DNA from: Mucilaginibacter ginsenosidivorans
Lineage (GTDB): Bacteria > Bacteroidota > Bacteroidia > Sphingobacteriales > Sphingobacteriaceae
Reading direction: 5' to 3'
Assembly (NCBI RefSeq): GCF_007971025.1
Contig: NZ_CP042436.1
Location: 2,046,001 to 2,110,000, forward strand
DNA: 64,000 nt
The notes beneath the pieces are model-generated. The model was not told the origin of the DNA and searched no databases. It saw only the letters and a program-made list of their open reading frames with translations. This document shows positions 25,646 through 34,491 of this stretch, piece after piece; position 1 is the first letter of the stretch, and each line of letters opens with the position of its first letter. The translations under genes and the position numbers were made by a program.

Positions 25646-27852
25646 CACTTATTATCCGTCGTATCCGGTTTCTCAGGTGCCTCGGGTTTTTCTGGTTTTT
25701 CCGGTTTTTCTAACTTCTCAGGTTTTTCCGGCTTTTCTGGTTTTTCCATTTTATCCGAATCATCCCAGTGGAAATTCATGTTATAGTTCATGTTTTTCCA
25801 GGCCTCCATGTTTTTCCTGAATTCCGGCGAACGCATATACTCGCGCATTTTGGCCTGGGCAGCGCGCATCTGCTCCTTTATTTTCTTCATTTCGGGGCTG
25901 TTTTGATAAGCCCGCATTTTAGCACCGGCGGCGCGCATTTCCTCCTGCAATTTTTTCATCTCAGGACTGTCCTGGTATTTACGCATTTGCTCGCTCATCA
26001 GGCGCATTTGCCTTTGTGCTTCCCGCACCGCTTCGTTATTCGACATTTTGCGTATAGTATCGCCCATCAACCGCATTTCTTCCTGTTGCTTGCGCATTTC
26101 AGGGTTGTTCCAATGTTTGCTCATTTTGTCGCCAAGCGTTTTCATTTCCTCGGTAGCCTGGCGCACATCAGCGGGGATATGCTGGTTCAACTCGTCCTGG
26201 TACTTACGGTAGTTCTCATCCTTGCGGTCGTCATCGCTCCGGTAACGGCGGTTATGTGGTATGCCATACTTGGTTTCCAGCTTTTCGTTCAATGCTTTAA
26301 ACTCGTCGCTGTTGTAGTACTTTTCAATTTTTTTGCCCGCCTGGCCCATCTTTTCGCCCCAATCCTTGGTCTCGGCAGTTTCTCCCCAGTTTTTTCCGAA
26401 GGCCTCACCCATTTTTTCCTGCTTTTCTATCATCGCCTTCCACTCCGGGCTATCGTAATAAGCCTGTATCTTTTTCCCCTGTTCCTCCATATCCTGCTGC
26501 ACTTTTTTCCATTCCGGGCTATCATAGTATTCCTGCATCTTTTTCCCGTCAACTTCAAGCTGTTCCTGGTATTTCTTCCATTCCGGGCTTTCGTAATACT
26601 TGCTCATCTGTTCGCCCCACTTACTCAGGTCGGCAGATAACGCTTCCAGTTTGGGGTCGCTATGCATATCGTAGTCATCGCTGTAATAGGTGCTGTGTTT
26701 GGCTTTGGTGGTGTGTTTAACGGCCGCTGATTTATGAGCGGTTTTTGTAGCCGATTTTTTGTGCGTGGTATCCGAGAACAATTCGGCTATTGCGGCCGGT
26801 TTTATTTTGTTAAAGGATATTTTGCCGTGGGCGATGGTCGGGTTGAGCCATGCCAGGCCGGTAATGCTCGCGGTGAGCACTACGAATGCGATCAATATAT
26901 GGCGTGTATTGCCAATAGGTTTTTTCGTTTTCATGATTCGTTCGATTCGATTTAATAACTGGTACTTCTTTTTCCCGGTGGCGGCAAGCGCTACCTGCCA
27001 TTGCTGGCTGCGGGACTGTTCTAACTTTAATAGTGCATGCGCATACACTATCGGTTTTTGAGTCGACTCTATTACAATATCGTCGCAGGCATTTTCCCGT
27101 TCCCGGTTGATTATGCGATCGATCAATTGTGCAAATGGATTGAAAAACAACAATACCGACATGGCCTGCTGGCCCAGGTTCGCCAGGTAATCGTTGCGTT
27201 TGATGTGTGCCAGTTCGTGCATCAGGATAGCCTCGATCTCTTCGGTCGACAGGCTGGTGGTGATGGACATTGGCAGCAGGATAAAGGGTTTAACATACCC
27301 AAACATGCAGGGTACATCAACCAGGTTGCTTAAGCCGAAATGCACACGCCTTTCGATATCGAGGCGTTCGGCAAACTCGGCAACGCGCCGCATCAGTGCG
27401 ATATCGATGCTGACAGTTTGTTTGATATCGCCAAGTTTTTTGCGGGTTAATGCAAGTTTTGAAGCCTTAAATATCAGCCCAGCTACATAGATGAGGGTAA
27501 TATATGGCAGCAGGCCCTCAATAGTATAATAATAGCGGTTGCTGTAGGTGGTGGTATGCGGCAGGTGCAGCGGCATATTCAGGATAGCCGGAAGGAAGCC
27601 GTTATAGCTGGCGGCATTGGTTTTTAATTCGACCCATTGATAAACCCTAACCTCGCCAACAAGTGTGTAAATGAACCAGGTAGTGAGCCCCAGCATCGAC
27701 AGCATGGCTATATTGTGCTTCGCCTTAGCCGACATGGCAGAGAACGAAAGCATCACAAGGCGCAGGAGCAAATAAACTACGAGCCCCTGCCATAAGGAGT
27801 GGATAATGGCAACGCCTATTACCTGGCTGATGTTATAGAGGATGGTTTCCAT
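25645..27852 (-). CDS. BlaR1-type M56 membrane metallopeptidase with long repeat tail
   Basis: The 735-aa product has four membrane segments (the last at about 318-336) and a gluzincin protease domain between the third and fourth, with zinc motif HELAHIKRND (212-221) and ERENACDD (251-258). In BlaR1/MecR1 proteins this domain cleaves or triggers removal of the BlaI repressor. Here no penicillin-binding sensor follows. Instead the presumed periplasmic C-terminal part (about 419-715) consists of roughly a dozen degenerate 21-23-residue helical repeats around YYDSPEWKK and QNSPEMKKIKEQM, followed by a PEKPEKPEK tail. The gene follows blaI after 59 bp. The signal sensed is unknown. Confidence 0.88.
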   Translation of the reverse strand: METILYNISQVIGVAIIHSLWQGLVVYLLLRLVMLSFSAMSAKAKHNIAMLSMLGLTTWFIYTLVGEVRVYQWVELKTNAASYNGFLPAILNMPLHLPHTTTYSNRYYYTIEGLLPYITLIYVAGLIFKASKLALTRKKLGDIKQTVSIDIALMRRVAEFAERLDIERRVHFGLSNLVDVPCMFGYVKPFILLPMSITTSLSTEEIEAILMHELAHIKRNDYLANLGQQAMSVLLFFNPFAQLIDRIINRERENACDDIVIESTQKPIVYAHALLKLEQSRSQQWQVALAATGKKKYQLLNRIERIMKTKKPIGNTRHILIAFVVLTASITGLAWLNPTIAHGKISFNKIKPAAIAELFSDTTHKKSATKTAHKSAAVKHTTKAKHSTYYSDDYDMHSDPKLEALSADLSKWGEQMSKYYESPEWKKYQEQLEVDGKKMQEYYDSPEWKKVQQDMEEQGKKIQAYYDSPEWKAMIEKQEKMGEAFGKNWGETAETKDWGEKMGQAGKKIEKYYNSDEFKALNEKLETKYGIPHNRRYRSDDDRKDENYRKYQDELNQHIPADVRQATEEMKTLGDKMSKHWNNPEMRKQQEEMRLMGDTIRKMSNNEAVREAQRQMRLMSEQMRKYQDSPEMKKLQEEMRAAGAKMRAYQNSPEMKKIKEQMRAAQAKMREYMRSPEFRKNMEAWKNMNYNMNFHWDDSDKMEKPEKPEKPEKLEKPEKPEKPEAPEKPDTTDNK

Positions 27853-27911
27853 ATGCTTAGTGTTTTGTGATCAGTGATTTGTGACCGGGTAAGCGGTCAC
27901 AGGTTAACTAT

Positions 27912-28289
27912 TTACTTTCCGCCAAATTGATCCAAATATTTTTTGATAGCATCTATCTCGTCCTGCGATGCACGGTGATGGCCCAGGGCCTGTATCACCA
28001 GGTCGGATGTCGACCCTTCAAACACGGTGGATAGTATCCTGTCCAAAGCGCTGGTCTGTGCCTTTTCCTGGGTGTAACGTGCCTTGTAAACGTGGGTCTT
28101 TGAAGTGGTGTCGCGTTCTACCAAGCCTTTCTCGTCCATTATCTGCATCAGCTTCAGGGTAGTTGTATAGCCGGCGCCTTTGGTTTTGGCCAATTCTTCG
28201 TGTACATCGCGAACGGTTGCATCGCCCATTTTCCATAGCACCTGCAAAATCTCTAATTCGCTTTCTGTTGGTTTGATCTCCATATTCAT
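27912..28289 (-). CDS. BlaI/MecI/CopY family repressor
   Basis: The 125-aa product is the standard size for the family: an N-terminal winged helix (PTESELEILQVLWKMGDATV, then EELAKTKGAGYTTTLKLMQIMDEKGLV) and a C-terminal dimerisation region with TSALDRILSTVFEG. BlaI dimers bind palindromes and are released when the paired M56 protease is activated. Starts at ATG 28289 or 28283. Three TACGA-N6-TCGTA palindromes sit immediately upstream, so it very probably represses its own operon. Confidence 0.92.
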   Translation of the reverse strand: MNMEIKPTESELEILQVLWKMGDATVRDVHEELAKTKGAGYTTTLKLMQIMDEKGLVERDTTSKTHVYKARYTQEKAQTSALDRILSTVFEGSTSDLVIQALGHHRASQDEIDAIKKYLDQFGGK

Positions 28290-28299
28290 TTTCTCTATA

Positions 28300-28384
28300 T
28301 ACGAATAACTTCGTACAAATATCTACGACAAATTTCGTAATTGCAAATATTTTTTGAAATATTCTTGTTACGATTGTTTTCGTA
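28300..28384 (-). promoter_or_regulatory. blaI promoter with three TACGA-N6-TCGTA operators
   Basis: Three 16-bp palindromes of exactly the same form lie at 28300-28315, 28324-28339 and 28369-28384 (centre distances 24 and 45 bp). On the minus strand a promoter fits between them: TTTG at 28344-28347 and a -7 element GATATTTG at 28316-28323 with a 20-base gap. Operator 2 thus fills the -33/-7 spacer and operator 1 covers the start site. This is the expected layout for autorepression. Confidence 0.85.
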
Positions 28385-28540
28385 GATAAAAGACGCAGGG
28401 AAAATGGAAGTGTTACAGCTATATGAAAAAAAGTTTAGTGGTAACTAACTTCAACAGTTGTTCAAGCGGGGTAATTAGCCGGATTGTTAACATATTCAAT
28501 GTAACCCGGTTCAATCAGCCGGGTTACCGTTAGTAAAGTA

Positions 28541-31500
28541 TCACTCAGTTCTTAAACCTTTTACAGGGTTTGCCATAGCCGACCTTATTGTACGAAAGCT
28601 AATAGTTACCAGGGCTATCAGCAAGGCACCTGCGCCGGCCAGTATAAATACCCATAGGCTGAGATCAGTGTGATAGGCAAAATTCTGAAGCCACTTGTGC
28701 ATAAAGAACCAGGCGATGGGTGATGATATCAGCAATGAAACAGCGATCAGTACAACTACTTCCTTATTAAGCAAAGCCAATATATCGCTTATACCTGCGC
28801 CCAGCACTTTCCTGATGCTGATCTCTTTGGTTCTTCTTTCGGTAGTAAACATGGCCAAGCCGAACAGGCCCATGCACGAAATAAATATGGTGATAAGCGT
28901 AGCCGTTCTCATGAGCCATTGGGTTTGTTGTTCACTTTCGTACAAACGGGAAATGGAATCTCCCAGGAAGGCATAATCAAAAGGCTCTTCAGGATAAATT
29001 TTTTTCCATTCCTTCGCTATCCCTTTTATTAACCGGGGGATATCACCTTTTTGGTACTCAGCCGGCGCTAACTTTAAAGCTATGCCCATTTGAACATTGG
29101 GGTCATTTTCAATAACCACAGGCATGATTTGCTGGCGGAACGAGTTCTCATAAAAATCGGCGACTACCCCAACTATCGGGTAAGGTTTGTTTTGTAAACC
29201 AGACAAAAGCTTGCCGATAGCCTGCTCAGGATCATGAAACCCCAGCGCTTTCACTGCGGTTTCATTCAACAAATACTCCCGCGCACTATCGGTGTGAAGT
29301 AAATTGCGGCCGGCAATTATTTTCATATGGTAAAATGGCACAAAGTTCTCGTTGCCGGAGTGTATTGAGGCCTCGAAAGGTTTTTCATTGCTACCCTGTA
29401 ATTGTATGCCATTGCCCATGTGCGCGAAGCCCATCGGCGGGAAAGCTTCCGTTATCACCTGGTCTACACCAGGCAATTGCCTTATCTTTTCAGCAAGCAC
29501 TTTCATTTTCCCGCTATGATCGTTCCACAAACTCCTTAGGGTAATGATGTTAGTTGTTTTAAAGCCAAGTTCCTGCGTTTGCATGTAATTGATCTGCTTG
29601 CCCATTACTATGGTGCCAATAATGAAAATAAGCGATATGGTAAACTGGAAAACGATAAGGCTTTTACGCAAATAGCCTTTGTTGCCGGTTTTTTCGCTGA
29701 CCTCACCTTTAAGGCTCGAAACCGGCCGGAATGCGGCCAGCAGCCTTGCGGGATAGAGCCCGGCAAGCAATGTGGTAAAAATTGCGATGCCCACGAGAAA
29801 TATCCACGTGCTGTACTCCGTAAAGCGGAATTTTACGCCCGGCGGGATATAAGCTGCAAATAAATTCAACAAAGGCTGCACAGCAATAACCGCTATAGCC
29901 ACTGCCAGCAAAGCCAGCGTAAATGTCTCTGTCAGAAACTGGAAAAGGATAGCCCGTTTTCCGCTTCCAAGTACTTTGCGTATGCCTATTTCCCTGGTTC
30001 TTTGTATCGATTGCGCGGTAGATAAATTGATAAAGTTGACCGCGGCTATAAGTAGTATAAATAATGCAACTGCCGATAAGATGTACAATATGTTCAAGTC
30101 CATCTTATTTCCTTCGCCACCATATTCCCGGTGAAAATGAATGCCGGTAAATGGCTGTAGTTGTGCATGTAATTTGGTATTGGGCTGAGGATCAAGATGC
30201 TTTTTTATGAATAAAGGGAATTGTGCATTTATTTGGGCAGGGCTTACGCCGACGGGCAATTTGACCAGTTCCTGGCTGCTGTGATCCAGGTTGAACCAGT
30301 TGTCTAATTGGACCTGGTTTTTTAAGAAGCTATTATTGATAGTGCTAAATGAGATGAAGTCCGAAAAATCGAAATCTGAGTTTTTGTTCCAGTCTTTCAG
30401 GATGCCTGTCACCGTTACTGTAAGCGAATCATCATAAGTGATGATTTTGCCTATCATTTCATCAGGCTGCAGGTCGCCAAAGTAAGTTTTGGCGCGGCTC
30501 TGGGTGAGCACTACGCTCATTGGTTTGTTCAGCGACGTTTTTTTACTGCCGCTTAGCCAGGTGTAGGGTAATATATCGAAATAGTCCGCTTCAGCAATTA
30601 TCCCATTTGTTCTGTCAAATGCTTTAATGACCTTTTCGCCCTGTTTTATTTTCACTTTTGGGCTATAGTGCTGAAAAGCCGCAACTTTCTCCAACCCCGA
30701 CATTTCATTCCGCATGGCATCGGGCATAGGCGCCGGAACGGCGTTCCAATGAGCATGGTCCGGGTCCGGATTGCCTGTCATGCTTACATCAATACAATAA
30801 ATGCGCTCTTTATCGGGATGAAAGGTATCAAAGCTGAACTCGAAACTTGCAACCAGGTAGATAACCAGGCATCCACAGATACCCAGCGCAAGCCCCATAA
30901 CATTAATAGTTGAGTAAATTTTATGGCGCATAATATGGCGCCAGGCCGTTTTTAAATAATTCCGGAACATATAATTGCGGTTTAATTTCATACCCGTCCA
31001 GGTCAGACTGGTTTGATGGGACGAAATTAACGATGCAAATCCTGGATGGTGTTCCAAGTTATAAGATGGGATTTCTTTTTTTTGTTCGATCTTATATTCC
31101 GCCGGGCTTTTCCCGGTCATTTGTTTGAAGATGCGGTGAAAAGTCGTTCTCGAATTAAAACCAGAATCATAGGCAATACCCAACAGGGTGATATGGTTGT
31201 AAGCCGGGTCCCGCATTTTCTGAATGACATCCGCAACGCGATATTCATTAATAAAATCAGTGAAGCTTTTTTTAAACGTTGTATTGATGATCCGGGATAA
31301 TTCGTGTGGAGCCAGGCCGAGCTTTTCGGCAAGTGAGCTTAAACTGAGGTCCGGGTCCTGGTAATACAGGTTGGTTTTCACTGCGTTCTTCAGCCAGGTT
31401 CCTTTTTGCTTTAGTGCCGCAGGCGGAGGCAATTTAAAAAACGATGCAGCATCTGGTGATACGTCGATCTCCGGCCTTAAATGCGCCCTGGCAGCCATCC

Positions 31501-32101
31501 CGATCAGCGTTGCTGCTAAAAGCAGGTACAATGGCTCATAAGCACGGATGCCGAGTTGGTTGTGATAGTAAAAATAATCTACGGCGGTATAAGGTATCCA
31601 CAAAAGCCATAAAAGGCCAAAACCTTCAAGGAAGCGATGTAACCACTGAAACTCGTACCGGTACCGGTCGCCCCCGTTAAATTTCAGCCGCCTGTAAAAA
31701 CTTTCTACCAGTTTATCAGAGTAATACAGGTAGGTGATGACCGAAATAAATGTAAGGGCCGGCATTGCGGGATTAAGCAGGGTGACTTGCTGCAATAGTG
31801 CCGGGATAAAATGCAGTAAGTCAGTACGGCGAAATTTATGGGCCGGCCGCGTCAGTTTTCGAACATAAAAAAATATCAGCGGACCAAATGCGAGGGAAAA
31901 TTGCAGCGGTAACCGGATATAAATAGCAAAAATTTGCGCCATCTGCAAAACCATCACCGCCAGGGCTAAGGCAAGAAACCTGTTTGCGGAGCGGTTGATC
32001 CCTTTAGTGAATCCTAACAACAATGCAAAGTTCAGCCCGGTAAATATCAACCCCAGAAAAGCCAGGTCATAAGAGGTGATATGGATAGAATTTGCGTTCA
32101 A
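28541..32101 (-). CDS. Fusion of a membrane AraC-type regulator with an FtsX/MacB-like permease
   Basis: One uninterrupted 1186-residue frame joins two parts usually made separately. Residues 1-205 have about six or seven membrane segments as in Bacteroidota membrane AraC regulators. Residues 237-337 are a complete AraC DNA-binding domain (LSLSSLAEKLGLAPHELSRI, then GIAYDSGFNSRTTFHRIFKQ, TGKSPAEYK). From M378 (MFRNYLKTAWRHIMRHKI) to the end is a typical FtsX-like permease with MacB-type extracytoplasmic domains and two FtsX cores (INLSTAQSIQRTREIGIRKVLG and later ERRTKEISIRKVLGAGISD). M371 and M378 are at the place where free-standing permeases start. No ATPase gene adjoins. Permease function and gene targets are unknown. 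Confidence 0.85.
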   Translation of the reverse strand: MNANSIHITSYDLAFLGLIFTGLNFALLLGFTKGINRSANRFLALALAVMVLQMAQIFAIYIRLPLQFSLAFGPLIFFYVRKLTRPAHKFRRTDLLHFIPALLQQVTLLNPAMPALTFISVITYLYYSDKLVESFYRRLKFNGGDRYRYEFQWLHRFLEGFGLLWLLWIPYTAVDYFYYHNQLGIRAYEPLYLLLAATLIGMAARAHLRPEIDVSPDAASFFKLPPPAALKQKGTWLKNAVKTNLYYQDPDLSLSSLAEKLGLAPHELSRIINTTFKKSFTDFINEYRVADVIQKMRDPAYNHITLLGIAYDSGFNSRTTFHRIFKQMTGKSPAEYKIEQKKEIPSYNLEHHPGFASLISSHQTSLTWTGMKLNRNYMFRNYLKTAWRHIMRHKIYSTINVMGLALGICGCLVIYLVASFEFSFDTFHPDKERIYCIDVSMTGNPDPDHAHWNAVPAPMPDAMRNEMSGLEKVAAFQHYSPKVKIKQGEKVIKAFDRTNGIIAEADYFDILPYTWLSGSKKTSLNKPMSVVLTQSRAKTYFGDLQPDEMIGKIITYDDSLTVTVTGILKDWNKNSDFDFSDFISFSTINNSFLKNQVQLDNWFNLDHSSQELVKLPVGVSPAQINAQFPLFIKKHLDPQPNTKLHAQLQPFTGIHFHREYGGEGNKMDLNILYILSAVALFILLIAAVNFINLSTAQSIQRTREIGIRKVLGSGKRAILFQFLTETFTLALLAVAIAVIAVQPLLNLFAAYIPPGVKFRFTEYSTWIFLVGIAIFTTLLAGLYPARLLAAFRPVSSLKGEVSEKTGNKGYLRKSLIVFQFTISLIFIIGTIVMGKQINYMQTQELGFKTTNIITLRSLWNDHSGKMKVLAEKIRQLPGVDQVITEAFPPMGFAHMGNGIQLQGSNEKPFEASIHSGNENFVPFYHMKIIAGRNLLHTDSAREYLLNETAVKALGFHDPEQAIGKLLSGLQNKPYPIVGVVADFYENSFRQQIMPVVIENDPNVQMGIALKLAPAEYQKGDIPRLIKGIAKEWKKIYPEEPFDYAFLGDSISRLYESEQQTQWLMRTATLITIFISCMGLFGLAMFTTERRTKEISIRKVLGAGISDILALLNKEVVVLIAVSLLISSPIAWFFMHKWLQNFAYHTDLSLWVFILAGAGALLIALVTISFRTIRSAMANPVKGLRTE

Positions 32102-32285
32102 TTAAATTACATGCTCAATCCTTGTTCCAAATTGCTAATATACTGACAGTAAGTAAATAAAGGGGGCCATGCCGTGCAGCGTGTAACAAAAGCGAACATT
32201 TGACTGTTCGGTTTTGAATTGTTTATAAGATGGACTGCGCTGATGTGACTGATTGCTGAAATTGTTATAACCTGTTCAACCGAAC

Positions 32286-33188
32286 TCAATTCTTCCCGAT
32301 CGCCTGGTACTTACTGCCATTGGCAGGGTCGGCTTGTGAGAGGATATTGACCGCATCGGTTCGTTCCCGGTTGTCGGCTTTATTGAAGATGGACACCAGT
32401 TCGTCGCTTTTGGCGGTGAAGAAGATCAGCGGCAGCATGGCGCCAAGGCGGGTACGGTCGACTTTGGCGAGATCTGGCAGTATGTCAGAAATGGCTTTTC
32501 TGCCTTTATTGGCGTTATCGGCCATTTGGTCGAGGCCGTTGCGGTGATAATCATAGATAAAATCGCGCAGTGGTATATAAGCCTTGTTGTTCAGGTTCTC
32601 GGACAGCCAGTAACGGTTGATGTTGCCGTCGAAGGCCTTCCATCCTTTATAAGAACCGGTGGACTGTGCATTAGTGACAACGGTTTGCGCCGCCTGGTAG
32701 TAGGGCGTGCCGGCGAGCTTCGAAAAGCTGTCGTAATCCATGCCGATAATAACGTAGGCATAAAAAGCCATTACCGAGGCCAGGTTGCTGGTAAAGCTCT
32801 GGTCGGTATAATCAATGGTCTGTCCCTCGCTGTAAATAAAATCAACATCCTTATCATTGATATTGAGCAAAGGTGTGGTATAGCTGCTATTATATACGGG
32901 CCGCGACGATTGTACCTGCAACTCGCCGCTGAAGTTGCTGTTGCCGTCCCAGTTGGTAACGTTAAGCACAAAGGTGCAGTCGAACCTTTCGGCAGGCAGT
33001 ATAGCGTCCTGGCACCACTTGCGGCCATTCAGGAAATCCTTCATCGATGTTTCCAGCGATTGAAATATATGCCGGTTGCTGGTCTGTATTTTACCGCTTA
33101 TCACTTTAACCTGCGCGTTCAGGTCCTGTGCCCTGGCGGTTACGCCAAGGCAAACAAGCAGTATGATACAGATGCTAATTTTTTTCAT
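32286..33188 (-). CDS. porD: PorD family protein (DUF4835)
   Basis: The 300-aa product has a signal peptide (MKKISICIILLVCLGVTARA) and the family features QDLNAQVKVISGKIQTSNRH, FDCTFVLNVTNWDGN and YAYVIIGMDYDSFSKLAG. This family, formerly DUF4835, is found almost only in Bacteroidota and is annotated as PorD, linked to the type IX secretion apparatus; its position behind coaBC is characteristic. The gene overlaps coaBC by 14 bp, indicating translational coupling. The link to type IX secretion is by family annotation only; no other por gene lies in the window. Confidence 0.85.
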   Translation of the reverse strand: MKKISICIILLVCLGVTARAQDLNAQVKVISGKIQTSNRHIFQSLETSMKDFLNGRKWCQDAILPAERFDCTFVLNVTNWDGNSNFSGELQVQSSRPVYNSSYTTPLLNINDKDVDFIYSEGQTIDYTDQSFTSNLASVMAFYAYVIIGMDYDSFSKLAGTPYYQAAQTVVTNAQSTGSYKGWKAFDGNINRYWLSENLNNKAYIPLRDFIYDYHRNGLDQMADNANKGRKAISDILPDLAKVDRTRLGAMLPLIFFTAKSDELVSIFNKADNRERTDAVNILSQADPANGSKYQAIGKN

Positions 33189-34383
33189 TGATCAGTTGGG
33201 CAACTTTGTTACAGATATCCGCGGCAACTTCATCTTTGCTTTTCAGGCCGAAAGTGGTCTTCTGCAAGTTACTATCTATTATGGTGATCTTGTTGGTGTC
33301 GGTTTTAAACCCGGCGCCTTTATCGTTCAGCGAATTTAACACAATAAAGTCGAGGTTTTTACTTTTAAGCTTTTCAGCGGCATTGTATTCTTCATTCTCT
33401 GTCTCCAGGGCAAAGCCGGCAAGCACCTGTCCCGTTTGCTTTTTTTCGCCCAGGGTCTTTAATATATCGGTGGTTTTTTTCAGTTCGATGTTCAGGCTGC
33501 CTTCTTTCTTTTTTATCTTTTGCGGCGATACCGAGGCGGGCGTGTAATCGGCAACTGCGGCGCACATTACGCAGGCATTTGCATCCTTATAATATAGGAG
33601 ACAGGCGTCGAGCATTTCAGCGGCCGATGTCACATCAACCCGTTTGATGCTTTTATGCTTAGTTGATTGTGAAGTCGGTCCGGCAACGAGTATAACATCG
33701 GCCCCCATAGCAGCAAGTTGATCAGCTATGGCAAAGCCCATTTTGCCCGACGAATGATTACCGATAAAACGCACCGGGTCGATGGCTTCATAGGTAGGGC
33801 CGGCGGTTACCAGTATTGTTTGGTTAACGAGGGGAAGTTTTTTTTTGATCGCGGCTTCGATAAACGCGACGATCTCTTCAGGCTCCGCCATGCGGCCCTC
33901 GCCGTAAAGCCCGCTGGCCAGTTCGCCTTTGCCGGGCGGGATCAGTATATTCCCGTAAGATTGCAGCTTTTGAATATTACTTTGGGTCGATTCGTGCTTC
34001 CACATATCCAGGTCCATAGCAGGGGCAAAGTAAACCGGGCATTTTGCCGAAAGATAAACGGCAGTAAGCAGGTTGTCGCTCAACCCGTTTGCCATTTTGG
34101 CTAAGGTGTTGGCGCTTGTGGGCGCGATTATAAATAGATCGGCCCAAAGGCCCAGTTCAACATGGTTATTCCACTCCCCGGTTTCGGGTATGAAATACTC
34201 AACAAAAACGGGCCGTTTGGAAAGGGTGGAAAGGGTAAGCGGTGTGATAAAGTTTGTGGCGTCGGGCGTCATTACCACCTGTACGTCGGCCCCGGCTTTG
34301 ACCAGCAAACGAATAAGCGAAGCCGATTTATAAGCCGCAATGCTGCCGCATATACCAAGAATGATCTTTTTGCCTTCTAACAT
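33175..34383 (-). CDS. coaBC: Bifunctional coenzyme A biosynthesis protein CoaBC
   Basis: The 402-aa product combines phosphopantothenoylcysteine decarboxylase (N-terminal, FMN-binding; GICGSIAAYKSASLIRLL, FAPAMDLDMW, substrate flap GELASGLYGEGRM) and phosphopantothenate-cysteine ligase (C-terminal; TAGPTYEAIDPVRFIGNHSS). The two steps make 4'-phosphopantetheine from phosphopantothenate in coenzyme A synthesis. Active-site residues are all visible and the length is normal. It lies in the conserved order bamD-rpoZ-coaBC-porD; a repeat and a hairpin separate it from rpoZ. Confidence 0.95.
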   Translation of the reverse strand: MLEGKKIILGICGSIAAYKSASLIRLLVKAGADVQVVMTPDATNFITPLTLSTLSKRPVFVEYFIPETGEWNNHVELGLWADLFIIAPTSANTLAKMANGLSDNLLTAVYLSAKCPVYFAPAMDLDMWKHESTQSNIQKLQSYGNILIPPGKGELASGLYGEGRMAEPEEIVAFIEAAIKKKLPLVNQTILVTAGPTYEAIDPVRFIGNHSSGKMGFAIADQLAAMGADVILVAGPTSQSTKHKSIKRVDVTSAAEMLDACLLYYKDANACVMCAAVADYTPASVSPQKIKKKEGSLNIELKKTTDILKTLGEKKQTGQVLAGFALETENEEYNAAEKLKSKNLDFIVLNSLNDKGAGFKTDTNKITIIDSNLQKTTFGLKSKDEVAADICNKVAQLINEKN

Positions 34384-34412
34384 ATACCCCTAACCCCTAA
34401 AGGGGGACTAAT
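34383..34412. repeat. Family C palindromic repeat upstream of coaBC
   Basis: TATACCCCTAACCCCTAAAGGGGGACTAA begins at the coaBC start codon. CCCCTAAAGGGGG is self-complementary. A related piece (CCCGTTAGGGGACTGGGGCTT) lies just behind rpoZ. Confidence 0.5.
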
Positions 34413-34433
34413 AATTTACAAGTTAAAAATAGC

Positions 34434-34456
34434 AAAAAACTCCCGTAAGGGAGTTT
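34434..34456 (-). terminator. Hairpin between rpoZ and coaBC
   Basis: AAACTCCC-GTAA-GGGAGTTT forms a tight hairpin; read on the minus strand it is followed by six Ts, the form of an intrinsic terminator or attenuator inside the operon. Confidence 0.7.
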
Positions 34457-34491
34457 CTATAATTCGTTTCTTCCCGTTAGGGGACTGGGGC

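Noticed and set aside
25595..25786. Plus-strand frame of SGFSGFSGF repeats
   Set aside because: Complement of the PEKPEKPEK tail of the BlaR1-like protein.
25768..26640. 290-codon plus-strand frame with FAHF-type repeats
   Set aside because: It mirrors the SPEWKK repeat array of the sensor gene on the other strand; the repetitive look is a by-product.
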